A DNA stretch of 64,000 nucleotides from CAZKWG01 sp964615375 (GCA_964615375.1 CAZTOW010000004.1:62001-126000); one strand, 5' to 3'; shown: positions 1 through 8,077, numbered from the stretch's first letter. The notes: generated from the letters alone by a model not told the origin. Program-made: numbers and translations.

Positions 1-1079
1 AGCCGGCCCCGCCCCTCGACCACGGGCTGCGCCGCGCCGTCCAGGGGCTGGAACCAGAAGGATCCGGCCTCGGCCCGCGCGCTCAGGTGCTCTCGCTCCA
101 GCTCGCCGGAGAGGCCGCCGCCGCTGATCCAGGAGCCGTCTACCGCCGCCCCCGAGCCGAAGACGCCCACGCCGAGGCCCTCCCCGCGCCAGGAGAGCCC
201 GCCGCGGCCCAGCGCGCCCAGCCCGGTCTCGTCCTGATGGGCCACGGGCCCGCCGCTCAGCGAGAGCTCGAGGCCGCCCAGGCTCACCCGCGCGGCGAGG
301 GAGGCCACCGCGTAGCCGTCCCCGCCGAGCCAGTCCATGGGCGTGCGCAGCGCAGAGATCTCGGCGTCTGGGCTGAGATCCTCCCAGCGCAGCTCCGGCG
401 AGAGCGCGAGGTGCCGGCCCAGGAAGGCCGTGGCCCGCACCCCCGCCCGGCTGCCCGGATCGGCGCCCAGGCGCAGCTCCCCGTCCAGGGAGGCGCTGCC
501 CCCGCGGGGGCGCCGGTAGCTGGCCCCCGCCGCCAGGCTGTGGCTGAGGCCCGCCTGGCTCAGGCGCTCCATCCAGCCCAGGTCGAAGGCCACGGATCGC
601 GAGGCCTCGCCCCCTCCGACCGGCGGGCGCAGGCGCAGCCCGACGCCCCCCACCCAGGTCTGGAGCGCGTCCTCACCGGGCTCGGGGCTCCACAGCCGGC
701 CGACGAAGGCCGAGGGCTCCAGGAAGGGGGAGCTCCGCAGATCGACCGAGACCCCGTCGATGGGCAGCCAGCCGCGCAGATCGAGGCGGCTCTGCCGGCC
801 GACGCGCAGCGAGCCCCACTCCGCCCGGTGGACCAGGAGGAGCTGCTGCAGGTCGAAGGCCGGGGAGGCGTCGTAGCCCGGGGGCGCGCGGAAGGAGAGA
901 TCGGCGCTGAAGCTGCCCCCCTCGTCGAGCCCGGCGTAGAGGCCGAGGTGCTGGGCGGCGCGGAGCCCCACGTCCCCGCGCAGGAAGGGCACGGCCTCCA
1001 CCGCGCTCAGCGACCAGGTCGTGAGCTCGCCCGCGTCCGAGGCCAGCGCGGCGGCGGTGAGCGCGAGGGCGGCGATCAC
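1..1079 (-). CDS. Putative outer-membrane beta-barrel protein (3' end cut by window edge)
   Basis: About 359 residues are visible; the C-terminus lies beyond the left edge. The GTG start at 1079 overlaps the stop of the decahaem lipoprotein gene (GTGA), and the first residues (VIAALALTAAALAS) form a signal peptide with a likely cleavage after ALA. The mature part has no membrane helix and no haem motif. It alternates short hydrophobic/polar strands rich in Gly, Ser, Trp and Tyr with acidic turns (for example LQQLLLVHRAEWGSLRVG), the look of a transmembrane beta-barrel. Being the last gene of an operon with two multihaem lipoproteins suggests the porin of a porin-cytochrome conduit. That role is inferred from context; no family was recognised from sequence. 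Confidence 0.6.
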   Translation of the reverse strand, partial: MIAALALTAAALASDAGELTTWSLSAVEAVPFLRGDVGLRAAQHLGLYAGLDEGGSFSADLSFRAPPGYDASPAFDLQQLLLVHRAEWGSLRVGRQSRLDLRGWLPIDGVSVDLRSSPFLEPSAFVGRLWSPEPGEDALQTWVGGVGLRLRPPVGGGEASRSVAFDLGWMERLSQAGLSHSLAAGASYRRPRGGSASLDGELRLGADPGSRAGVRATAFLGRHLALSPELRWEDLSPDAEISALRTPMDWLGGDGYAVASLAARVSLGGLELSLSGGPVAHQDETGLGALGRGGLSWRGEGLGVGVFGSGAAVDGSWISGGGLSGELEREHLSARAEAGSFWFQPLDGAAQPVVEGRGR

Positions 1080-1882
1080 TCGGCCTCCGCGTGGCAGCTC
1101 GCGCCGCAGGAGACCGGCATCACGCCCCCAGGCAGGCTGCCGGCGGCGTGGCAGGAGGTGCAGGCCCCCTCGCCCCGCGCCTGGACCACGGCGATGTGGC
1201 CGTCCGGCCAGCCGTCGGGGTGCGGGAAGAGGTCGTGGCAGGTGGCGCAGGCCTGACGCGGAGCCGCGCCCACGGGGCTGGCCGGGTGGCAGGTCTCGGC
1301 GCAGGTGGCGCCCCCGATCACCGCCGCGCCGTGCCCGGTCGCCTCGCCCCAGCCGTCGGGGTGCGGGTAGAGCGCGTGGCACGTGGAGCAGGCGGCCGGA
1401 TCAGCGCTGTCGCCCTCATGACAGGAGCCGCAGGCGTGGTATCCGCCGCGCGCGATCACGGCCTCACCGTGGCCCGGGGCCAGCTCCCAGCCGCCCGGGT
1501 GGGGGTAGGAGCTGTGGCATTTTACACACTGACCGCGGGTCAGCTCGGCGGGAGAGCGGTCGCCCGCCGCCCCGTGGCAGTCGGTGCACGCGCTGGCGTC
1601 GGTCGTCCAGTCGGCCCCGTGCGCGCCCGAGGTGCCGTATCCGGCCGCGTGCGGGAAGGCGGCGTGGCAGCTCTGGCAGGCGGGAGCGGTGGGGGTCTGG
1701 CCCTGGACCTGCTCACCCTCGACCAACCCGTGGCAGCTCTGGCAGGCGGCGTCGGCGGCTACGGCGTCGGTCCCGTGCGCCTCGGCGTAGCCCTCCGGGT
1801 GGGGGAAGGCGCCGCCCGAGCTCCGGTCGATGGCCGGCACGGCGCAGCCCGCCAGCAGCAGCGCGAGGATCGTGGCCTTCAC
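1076..1882 (-). CDS. Decahaem c-type cytochrome lipoprotein
   Basis: 268 residues. The GTG start at 1882 overlaps the upstream stop (GTGA) and gives VKATILALLLAGC, a lipoprotein signal with lipobox LAGC. Eight CxxCH and two CxxxCH motifs (CAETCH, CGASCH) predict up to ten covalent haems. Five of the motifs are followed by a [FY]PH[PA]xG[YW] segment, so the protein looks built from a repeated roughly 40-residue unit. No catalytic domain is visible, so it is probably an electron-transfer wire on a membrane surface. It lies between the octahaem lipoprotein and the beta-barrel gene, all translationally coupled. The family is not one I can name; haem count and lipoprotein nature are read directly, the extracellular role is inferred. 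Confidence 0.85.
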   Translation of the reverse strand: MKATILALLLAGCAVPAIDRSSGGAFPHPEGYAEAHGTDAVAADAACQSCHGLVEGEQVQGQTPTAPACQSCHAAFPHAAGYGTSGAHGADWTTDASACTDCHGAAGDRSPAELTRGQCVKCHSSYPHPGGWELAPGHGEAVIARGGYHACGSCHEGDSADPAACSTCHALYPHPDGWGEATGHGAAVIGGATCAETCHPASPVGAAPRQACATCHDLFPHPDGWPDGHIAVVQARGEGACTSCHAAGSLPGGVMPVSCGASCHAEAE

Positions 1883-3945
1883 TCGAGCCCCCAGACGATC
1901 TCGTAGAGAGACTGGAAGTCCTCGTAGGTGACGCGCTTCGTGGGGCTGCCCACCGGGCAGGGGCAGTTGGAGCCGGCGTCCTCCTCCTCGGCGTCGGCCT
2001 GCAGGTGGCAGTCCAGGCAGGCGTTGGTGGGGACCTGCCCCAGCGGGAGCGTGCTGGCGCCGGCCGCGTCGAACTCGGCGAGGGCCGCGGCGGGCTCGAC
2101 GAAGTCCAGGACGTGGGCGCGCAGCTCGCCCGCGCCGCTCACGGCGTCGGGGCGCACGGAGTGGCCGAGGCGCGGCATGTGGCAGCCCACGCAGCTCCCC
2201 GGGGTCCACTCGCCGGGGTGGAAGCTGCCGTGGCGGGCATGGCTGGCCTCGGCCGCCTCGTCGGGGAAGTCGGCGGCGTGACAGGTGGTGCAGAGCGTGT
2301 TGTCGCTGAGCTCCACCCGCAGCCCGCCCTCGCCCCCGCCGTGAGGGTCGTGGCAGTCCTCGCAGATGGCGGCGTAGCCCTGCTCCCCGGCGAGGTGGGG
2401 CGAGCTGCGCAGATCCCCGGCCTGATCCCAGCCGACCCGCGAGGCGGGGGCGCTGAGCCAGCGCACGGAGGCCGAGGTGCTGAGCTCCGACGTGGGGTCC
2501 AGGGGGCCCAGCAGCCCGCCGTCCCCGTCCACCGGGTAGCCCGGGGTGTCGGTGAAGGGGTGATCGTCGGGCGTGGCGCGCTCGTGGCAGCGCGCGCAGA
2601 GCTCGAGGCGCTGCTCGGGCGGCAACGAGGCCGGGTTCAGGATGTCGTCCTTGGAGACCGTCCGGTAGTGGACGCTCCCCGGGCCGTGGCAGCTCTCGCA
2701 GCCCACCACGGTCTCCAGCGAGCTCGCCTCCGCGGCCTGGTCGAGGGTGTAGGCGCCACCCGAGGCGACCAGCAGGCCGTCGGTGGCGTGGCAGCCGGCG
2801 CACTGGAGCGCGAAGCTGGCCTCCACCCCGGGGCGCCCCTCGCTGTCCAGGCTCAACCGCCCCTCCCCGTCGAACCAGCCCTCCGACCAGGCGCTCACCC
2901 AGCCGGCCTCGTCCTGCTGGCTGGACAGGCCCTGACCGGCCAGCGCCCAGGCCACCGGCAGGAGGGCCTGGGTCCCGCCCACCTCGACCGCCAGCGCGGC
3001 GCCGGTGCTGTGCCCGCCGTAGACCTCCACCACCTCCAGGGCCCCGGTGCTGTCGCCCCAGGCGTCCGTGAGCGTGGCGGTCCAGACCCCGTCCGCGCTG
3101 GCCAGGGCCACGCTGGCGCCCAGATCGTCGAGGGTGACGGTGTCGCCGCCGAGGAAGGCGTCGGAGAGGGCGTCCAGGTCGTCGTCGTCCTCCACGTCCT
3201 CCGTGTCGCGGCCGGCGTTCCGGTGCGGGCTCTGCCCGTAGCTGTCCTCCATGTCGGCGTGACAGGCCAGGCAGATGCGCGTGCCCACGTAGGTCGAGCC
3301 CTCGGCCGTCGCCGGCCCCAGGATCACGGCGATCTCGGCGCGGGCGTCCTCCTCCAGGTCGAGCGTGGCGATCTCCCAGGAGAGGAGGCCGCTGCCGTCG
3401 GGCGGCGTGACGGTGGCCTCGAAGGTGCCCGCCTCCAGGTTCGTCGCCTCGAAGCTCCCGTCCTCCCCGGTGGTCGCCACCAGTGTCTCGCCGAGCCAGA
3501 TCTCCGCCCCCGCCACGGCCAGCCCCTCGCGGTCGAGGATCTCGCCGGCCAGGGTGGTGCCGGCCTCCGCGCGCGCGACGAGGGTGAGGGCGAGCGCGCC
3601 ATCCTCCTCCCCCAGCGTGAGCGCGCCGCTGGCCGCGTCAAAGCCCTGGGCGGAGGCCGTCACCGCCCAGTCTCCGCCGCCCACGGCCTCGAAGCGGGCG
3701 ACGCCGTCATCTCCGGTCGGCTGCTCCCAGGCCCCGGGGCTGAGCGTCACCCAGGCCCCGGCCAGCGGCGCGCCGCCCTCGTCGCTCACCGTCACCTGCA
3801 GGCCGGCGCGGGCCTCGATCAGGCTCTCGCTGTCCAGGCCGGTCCCCGGAACGGCGCGCACGTCGCACCCCGCCGCCCCGACCGCGAGGCCGAGCGCAGC
3901 GAACACGAGCCGTGAGGCCACGACATGCCTGGAGCGCAGGCGCAC
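1879..3945 (-). CDS. Octahaem cytochrome lipoprotein with N-terminal CarboxypepD_reg-like domains
   Basis: 688 residues. I chose the GTG at 3945 because it follows a GGGGGGAAG stretch and gives a normal lipoprotein signal (lipobox GAAGC); an ATG at 4002 in frame would put 19 extra residues before it and place the candidate -10 inside the gene. After the lipid Cys come two carboxypeptidase-regulatory-like beta-sandwich repeats (residues about 28-185). Then follows a cytochrome part starting YVGTRICLACH, with eight CxxCH motifs: CLACH, CAGCH, CESCH, CARCH, CEDCH, CTTCH, CVGCH and CLDCH. The YVGxxxCxxCH...SxH opening is typical of the cytochrome c554/NrfB-like group. First gene of the operon; probably an anchored, surface or periplasmic electron carrier or reductase. 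Confidence 0.85.
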   Translation of the reverse strand: MRLRSRHVVASRLVFAALGLAVGAAGCDVRAVPGTGLDSESLIEARAGLQVTVSDEGGAPLAGAWVTLSPGAWEQPTGDDGVARFEAVGGGDWAVTASAQGFDAASGALTLGEEDGALALTLVARAEAGTTLAGEILDREGLAVAGAEIWLGETLVATTGEDGSFEATNLEAGTFEATVTPPDGSGLLSWEIATLDLEEDARAEIAVILGPATAEGSTYVGTRICLACHADMEDSYGQSPHRNAGRDTEDVEDDDDLDALSDAFLGGDTVTLDDLGASVALASADGVWTATLTDAWGDSTGALEVVEVYGGHSTGAALAVEVGGTQALLPVAWALAGQGLSSQQDEAGWVSAWSEGWFDGEGRLSLDSEGRPGVEASFALQCAGCHATDGLLVASGGAYTLDQAAEASSLETVVGCESCHGPGSVHYRTVSKDDILNPASLPPEQRLELCARCHERATPDDHPFTDTPGYPVDGDGGLLGPLDPTSELSTSASVRWLSAPASRVGWDQAGDLRSSPHLAGEQGYAAICEDCHDPHGGGEGGLRVELSDNTLCTTCHAADFPDEAAEASHARHGSFHPGEWTPGSCVGCHMPRLGHSVRPDAVSGAGELRAHVLDFVEPAAALAEFDAAGASTLPLGQVPTNACLDCHLQADAEEEDAGSNCPCPVGSPTKRVTYEDFQSLYEIVWGLE

Positions 3946-3972
3946 GTTCCGCTTCCCCCCGAAAGCCCACCC

Positions 3973-3978
3973 CTTATA
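3973..3978 (-). promoter_or_regulatory. Candidate -10 element for the cytochrome operon
   Basis: TATAAG on the minus strand lies 28 bases upstream of the GTG start at 3945, in an A+T-richer spot. No good -35 hexamer is visible at the right spacing, so this is tentative. It favours the shorter start of the octahaem gene. Confidence 0.35.
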
Positions 3979-4119
3979 CCACCATCGCGCGCTCTCTTGC
4001 ATCCCCCTCGTGTTAAGGTGCCCGCGTGAACGGCGTGTTCGGGGGGACGTGCCGCTCGCCAGGTGTGGCGATCTGCCCCGATACGGCGTGCCCTCTCAAG
4101 CACTATCGGAGCTTCGACC

Positions 4120-4794
4120 ATGCTGATCTTCCTGCTCGCCTGCGCCCCGGTCCCCACCGCGGAGGCCGCTGACGCCGGCGCCACGACCCGTGAGATGATC
4201 CGCCTCCACATGGGCGAGCACCTGGCGCGCGCGCTCAGCGCGTCCAACGCGGTGGTGATGGGCGACCTCACGCAGGCGCGCGCGGACCTGAGCTGGATGT
4301 CCGACCACCACGAGCCCGACCCGGTCGTGGACGCGAGCGCCGCGGGCGTGGCGGCCCTGCACACGGCGGCCCGGGACGGGCTGAAGGGCAGCACCGCCCA
4401 GGACTATGGGGTGGCGGTGGGCCGCATGGGCGCGGCCTGCGGGAGCTGCCACACGACGGCCGCGGCGGGGCTCTCGCCGATGATCGCGTCCAAGCCACAG
4501 GGCGCGGACCACAAGAACCTGGGCACCTGGGCGGTGAGCTCGATGTGGACGGGGCTGGTCTCCAACAGCGCGGAGACCTGGACCACCGCCGCGGGCGGGC
4601 TGACCGGGCTGCCCACGGCGCTCTCCGGCTACGGCGTGAGCGCCAGCACCCCCGGCGCGGAGAGCGCCCTGGCCACGCTGACGGCCCAGTCCAAGACCGC
4701 ATCCAACGCGCAGGATCGCAACGCTCGCGCCGAGGCCTACGGCAAGGTCATCGGCGCCTGCGGGTCCTGCCACATCGAGACGAAGAAGAAGTAG
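4120..4794 (+). CDS. Dihaem c-type cytochrome lipoprotein
   Basis: 224 residues from ATG at 4120, preceded by CGGAG at suitable spacing. The N-terminus MLIFLLAC is a very short lipoprotein signal. Two CGSCH motifs bind haem, one near residue 110 and one at the C-terminus (GACGSCHIETKKK). The rest is mainly helical with a conserved-looking EHLARALSASNAVVMGDL stretch, similar in style to cytochrome c prime-like or cytochrome c-type biogenesis partners with MxxH near the start (MGEHL). It is transcribed divergently from the octahaem/decahaem operon, so it is a likely soluble-side partner that feeds or drains electrons. Exact family not identified. Confidence 0.75.
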   Translation: MLIFLLACAPVPTAEAADAGATTREMIRLHMGEHLARALSASNAVVMGDLTQARADLSWMSDHHEPDPVVDASAAGVAALHTAARDGLKGSTAQDYGVAVGRMGAACGSCHTTAAAGLSPMIASKPQGADHKNLGTWAVSSMWTGLVSNSAETWTTAAGGLTGLPTALSGYGVSASTPGAESALATLTAQSKTASNAQDRNARAEAYGKVIGACGSCHIETKKK

Positions 4795-4797
4795 GGC

Positions 4798-5313
4798 CTA
4801 CCCGTCTCCGCCCGCGCTCCAGCCGGTGTGCAGGCGGAGCGCGAGGCCGCGCAGCAGATCGCCCCACCAGGTCCCGATCATCCGGCAGAAGTCCGCGCCC
4901 TGCAGGCCGTGACGCGCCGGGTGATCAGGGGGGAGGCTGGCGAGGGCGGTGTGGCGCACGCGCACCAGGGTCCCGCCGGGGGCGGGCTCGAAGCGCACCT
5001 CCACCAGGGTCCGCTCTCCCGGCCGGAAATTGACGCCGCGCCACTCCAGCGTGAGCCGGGCGGGAGGCTCCCAGGCGAGCACGCGGCCGACCTCGTGGGT
5101 GCGCGGGCCGAGGGGCTCCTCCCAGGTCTCGGTGAGCGCGCCACCCAGGCGGGGCTCGAAGCGCAGGGCGCCCCGGCGCTTCCCGGCGATGCGGAAGCGG
5201 GGGCCCGTGCGCCACCAGAGGTCGATCTCCTGGGTGAAGACCTCCCAGGCCACCTCCGGGCCCACGCGCACGAAGACGCTGGCCCCGGCGCTGTCCCCGG
5301 GCGGCGCGATCAC
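4798..5313 (-). CDS. SRPBCC / AHSA1-like domain protein
   Basis: 171 residues from a GTG at 5313 that overlaps the stop of the ArsR gene (GTGA). The sequence has the AHSA1/START-like pattern: SVFVRVGPEVAWEVFTQEIDLWWR at the N-terminus, a central GGALTETW...GRVLAWEPPARLTLEW, and GGTLVRVRHTAL near the end. These proteins form a hydrophobic ligand pocket of unknown specificity. VOC, ArsR and AHSA1 genes are often found together in one operon, as here. Only three bases separate its stop from the stop of the convergent dihaem cytochrome gene. Confidence 0.85.
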   Translation of the reverse strand: MIAPPGDSAGASVFVRVGPEVAWEVFTQEIDLWWRTGPRFRIAGKRRGALRFEPRLGGALTETWEEPLGPRTHEVGRVLAWEPPARLTLEWRGVNFRPGERTLVEVRFEPAPGGTLVRVRHTALASLPPDHPARHGLQGADFCRMIGTWWGDLLRGLALRLHTGWSAGGDG

Positions 5314-5648
5314 GGGCCACCCCGCGTGCGCTCGACGTGCTCCTGGAAGCTCTCCAGCTCGAGGGTCCAGAAGCGCTCGACCTCCTCCAGCCAGCCGCGC
5401 AGGGCGCGGAAGGGCTCGGGGCGGAGGCGGTAGGTGCGCACGCGCAGATCGGGGCCGGCGTGATCCTCCTCGACCAGGCCCGCCTCGCGCAGCACGCGCA
5501 GGTGGCGGCTGAGGGCGGGGGCGCTGACGCCGAGGAGCTGCGCGAGCTCACCCGAGCGACGGGGCTGGGAGCGCAGCAGCTCCACGGCGCCGCGCCGGGT
5601 GGGATCGGCCAGCGCCGCGAGCACGGGATCGAGCTCGGAGCTGCTCAA
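5310..5648 (-). CDS. ArsR/SmtB-family transcriptional repressor
   Basis: 112 residues. The TTG start at 5648 overlaps the stop of the upstream VOC gene (TTGA) and follows GGGGGAGG. The winged helix-turn-helix is clear: LDPVLAALADPTRRGAVELL, then GELAQLLGVSAPALSRHLRVLREAGLVEE, then a wing with RVRTYRL. There is no metal-binding CxC or DxH...HxxE set, so it belongs to the non-metal subgroup that usually accompanies SRPBCC proteins. It probably represses its own operon through the inverted repeat at 6123-6150. Confidence 0.88.
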   Translation of the reverse strand: MSSSELDPVLAALADPTRRGAVELLRSQPRRSGELAQLLGVSAPALSRHLRVLREAGLVEEDHAGPDLRVRTYRLRPEPFRALRGWLEEVERFWTLELESFQEHVERTRGGP

Positions 5649-6094
5649 GTCGCCTCCCCCGCGTTGCGCAGGCGCTGGGCGAACCACCAGTGGTGGCCGC
5701 CGACGTCCACGCACTCGTAGGTGCGGTCGGTCCAGTAGTCCACGCCGTAGTCGGTGGTCTTGGGCTCGGTGGTGACGCGGGCTCCGTGGGCGCGGGCCCG
5801 GGCGCAGTGAGCGTCCACGTCGTCCACGTAGACCAGCATGTTCTGCGTGTTGGCGCCGCCAACCGTGGCGGGCGCGCGCATGTAGGGGAACTTCTCCGAC
5901 TTCGACCCGTCGCCGACCATGATCACGCCCTCCCCGAAGGTCAGCTCGGAGTGCTCGACCCGGCCGCCGTCGCCCTCGACGACGAGGCGGATCTCGAAGC
6001 CGAAGGCCGCGCAGAGCCAGGCGATCGCGGCGTGGGCGTCCTCGTAGTAGAGCGCGGACGAGATGCGGGGCCAGTCGGGGGGGCAGGGTCGCAT
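5645..6094 (-). CDS. VOC-family (glyoxalase/PhnB-like) protein
   Basis: 149 residues from ATG at 6094, which has AAGGAG six bases upstream; a longer frame reaching 6223 would cross the operator region and is unlikely. The fold is indicated by ISSALYYEDAHAAIAWLCAAFGFE and by the second betaalphabeta unit LVYVDDVDAHCARARAHGARVTTEP, ending VGGHHWWFAQRL. Substrate unknown; relatives include PhnB-like and bleomycin-resistance-like proteins. First gene of the VOC-ArsR-SRPBCC operon. Confidence 0.85.
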   Translation of the reverse strand: MRPCPPDWPRISSALYYEDAHAAIAWLCAAFGFEIRLVVEGDGGRVEHSELTFGEGVIMVGDGSKSEKFPYMRAPATVGGANTQNMLVYVDDVDAHCARARAHGARVTTEPKTTDYGVDYWTDRTYECVDVGGHHWWFAQRLRNAGEAT

Positions 6095-6122
6095 GGGGGC
6101 TCCTTGGGGTTCGTGGTGACGA

Positions 6123-6150
6123 CAATATTTAACACCAAGTGAAAATATTG
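6123..6150. promoter_or_regulatory. Perfect inverted-repeat operator, probable ArsR-family site
   Basis: CAATATTT and AAATATTG form perfect 8-base arms separated by 12 bases. The site is in an A+T-rich island between the divergent VOC and acyl-CoA dehydrogenase genes, 29 bases upstream of the VOC start. Position, symmetry and A+T content fit autoregulation by the ArsR protein of the operon. Confidence 0.65.
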
Positions 6151-6204
6151 CAAGATTCGCGCGCGTGTCACCCAGCGCTTGCCTCGGGCCCACTCGGGGG
6201 CTAC

Positions 6205-6222
6205 TGAATGAATCATCATTCA
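6205..6222. promoter_or_regulatory. FadR (TetR-type) like operator upstream of acyl-CoA dehydrogenase
   Basis: TGAATGA-ATCA-TCATTCA is an 18-base inverted repeat ending 16 bases before the ATG at 6239. From memory, it matches all but one position of the consensus reported for the Bacillus subtilis TetR-family repressor FadR (YsiA), which controls beta-oxidation genes. The site would overlap the promoter or ribosome-binding region. No TetR gene is present in the window. Confidence 0.65.
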
Positions 6223-6238
6223 TCGATCAGGGGGCACC

Positions 6239-8059
6239 ATGAGCGCGACCCAGTTCACCGTCGATCTCCGCGACATCCGCTTCGTCCTCTTCGAGCAGAT
6301 CCGCATCAGCGAGCAGCTCTCGGGCTTCGAGCGCTACGCCGCCTTCGACAAGGACATCTACGAGACGATGGTGGACGAGGCGGCGAAGCTCTGCACCGAG
6401 GTCATCGCCCCGCTCAACAAGAACAGCGACCGCGAGGGCTGCCACTTCGACGGCCAGGGCAACGTGACCACGCCCAAGGGCTTCAAGGAGGCCTGGAACA
6501 CCATCGCCGAGGGCGGCTGGTTCGGCGTCAGCGCGCCGGAGAGCTTCGGCGGGACCGGGCTCCCCCAGACGCTCTCGGTCTACTTCATGGAGCTGATGTG
6601 CGGGGCCTGCTCCTCGCTGTTCATGTACATCGGCCTCGCCCGCGCGGCGTCGAACCTGCTCATGCACTACGCGCCGGAGAGCCACCGCCAGCTGGTGGTG
6701 GGCAAGATGGTCTCGGGCCAGTGGGGTGGGACCATGTGCCTGACCGAGGCCGGGGCGGGCTCGGCGGTGGGCGACAACCGCTGCAAGGCGACGCCCACGG
6801 ATCGCCCGGGGGTCTACCTGCTGGAGGGCGAGAAGATCTTCATCTCCGGCGGGGATCACGATCTGGCGGAGAACATCATCCACCTCGTGCTCGCCCGCAC
6901 GCCGGGCGCGCCCTCGGGCACCCGCGGGCTCTCGATCTTCATGGTGCCCAAGTTCAAGTTCGACGAGCAGGGCAACCTGGGCGAGCGTAACGGCGCCTTC
7001 GTCGTGGGCATCGAGGAGAAGATGGGGCTGCACGGCAACTCCACCTGCACCATCGCGCTGGGCGCCAACGGACCCTGTGAGGGCATCCTGCTGGGCCGCG
7101 AGGGCGAGGGCATGCCCATCATGTTCCACATGATGAACGAGGCGCGCATCGGCGTCGGCGTGCAGGCGCTGGGCGGCGCGGCCTCGGCCTACATGAACGC
7201 GCTGTCCTACGCGAAGGAGCGCGTGCAGGGCACGAGCCTGGCCAACATGGCCGACGCCGACGCCGAGCGCGTGACCATCGTGAACCACCCGGACGTCCGG
7301 CGCATGCTCATGCTCCAGAAGGTCTACGTGGAGACGATGCGCTCCTTCCTCTACACGACGGCCCTGCGGCTGGACCGGGTGGAGGCCAACGCCGACGCGG
7401 AGGAGGCGAAGTACCTGCTCGGGCTCGTCGAGCTGATGGTGCCCATCTGCAAGTCGCACTGCACGGACGTCGGCTTCGAGGTCTGCCGCCTCGCGATCCA
7501 GACCTACGGGGGCTACGGCTACATCGGCGAGTACCCGGTCGAGCAGACCATGCGCGACAACAAGATCTACAGCATCTACGAGGGCACCAACGGCATCCAG
7601 GCCATGGACCTCCTGGGCCGCAAGATGCGCAAGGGCGGCGGCGTGCTGTTCATGAACTGGCTGGGCGAGGCCAACGCCGAGATCGAGCGCTGCCGCGCCG
7701 CGGGCCTGCTGCCCGAGGTGGTCACGGCGCTGGACAAGGCCAAGGACAACCTCGCCGGGACGGCCATGCATCTCGGCGGTCTGGGGATGGCGGGCCGGCT
7801 GGACGCCGCCATGCTCCAGGCCACCCCCTTCCTCACGCAGTTCGGCACGGTGGTGCTGGGTCTGCACGCGCTCTGGCAGGCGCGCGTGGCCCACGAGGTC
7901 CTGGCGAGCGGCCAGGCCAACGGGGACGAGGCCTTCTACAAGGGCAAGCTGGCGAACGCGACCTTCTACGCGCACAACGTGCTGCCGCAAGCCGTGGCGC
8001 TGGGCAAGAGCATCCAGAGCGGCGACGAGAGCTGCATGGACCCGGTGCTGTTCGGGTGA
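6239..8059 (+). CDS. Acyl-CoA dehydrogenase, long (about 600 residue) type
   Basis: 606 residues, starting at ATG 6239 after AGGGGG. It is a flavin acyl-CoA dehydrogenase: N-terminal helical domain with FGGTGLPQ, middle beta domain with MCLTEAGAGSAVGDNR, and C-terminal helical domain with AIQTYGGYGYIGEYPVEQ and IYEGTNGIQ, which holds the catalytic Glu. The extra C-terminal extension puts it in the roughly 600-residue class that includes DmdC and AcdA-like enzymes rather than the 380-residue short enzymes. It catalyses alpha,beta-dehydrogenation of an acyl-CoA, electrons going to ETF. Substrate length cannot be told. Single gene, with a FadR-like operator just upstream. Confidence 0.9.
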   Translation: MSATQFTVDLRDIRFVLFEQIRISEQLSGFERYAAFDKDIYETMVDEAAKLCTEVIAPLNKNSDREGCHFDGQGNVTTPKGFKEAWNTIAEGGWFGVSAPESFGGTGLPQTLSVYFMELMCGACSSLFMYIGLARAASNLLMHYAPESHRQLVVGKMVSGQWGGTMCLTEAGAGSAVGDNRCKATPTDRPGVYLLEGEKIFISGGDHDLAENIIHLVLARTPGAPSGTRGLSIFMVPKFKFDEQGNLGERNGAFVVGIEEKMGLHGNSTCTIALGANGPCEGILLGREGEGMPIMFHMMNEARIGVGVQALGGAASAYMNALSYAKERVQGTSLANMADADAERVTIVNHPDVRRMLMLQKVYVETMRSFLYTTALRLDRVEANADAEEAKYLLGLVELMVPICKSHCTDVGFEVCRLAIQTYGGYGYIGEYPVEQTMRDNKIYSIYEGTNGIQAMDLLGRKMRKGGGVLFMNWLGEANAEIERCRAAGLLPEVVTALDKAKDNLAGTAMHLGGLGMAGRLDAAMLQATPFLTQFGTVVLGLHALWQARVAHEVLASGQANGDEAFYKGKLANATFYAHNVLPQAVALGKSIQSGDESCMDPVLFG

Positions 8060-8077
8060 GCGGCTCGGGGGGGCGCC

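Noticed and set aside
1021..3915. A 964-codon open frame on the plus strand across the cytochrome genes
   Set aside because: It is antisense to genes with clear haem motifs and lipoprotein signals, is Arg/Pro/Ala-rich and has no recognisable domain. Such frames are common in very G+C-rich DNA.
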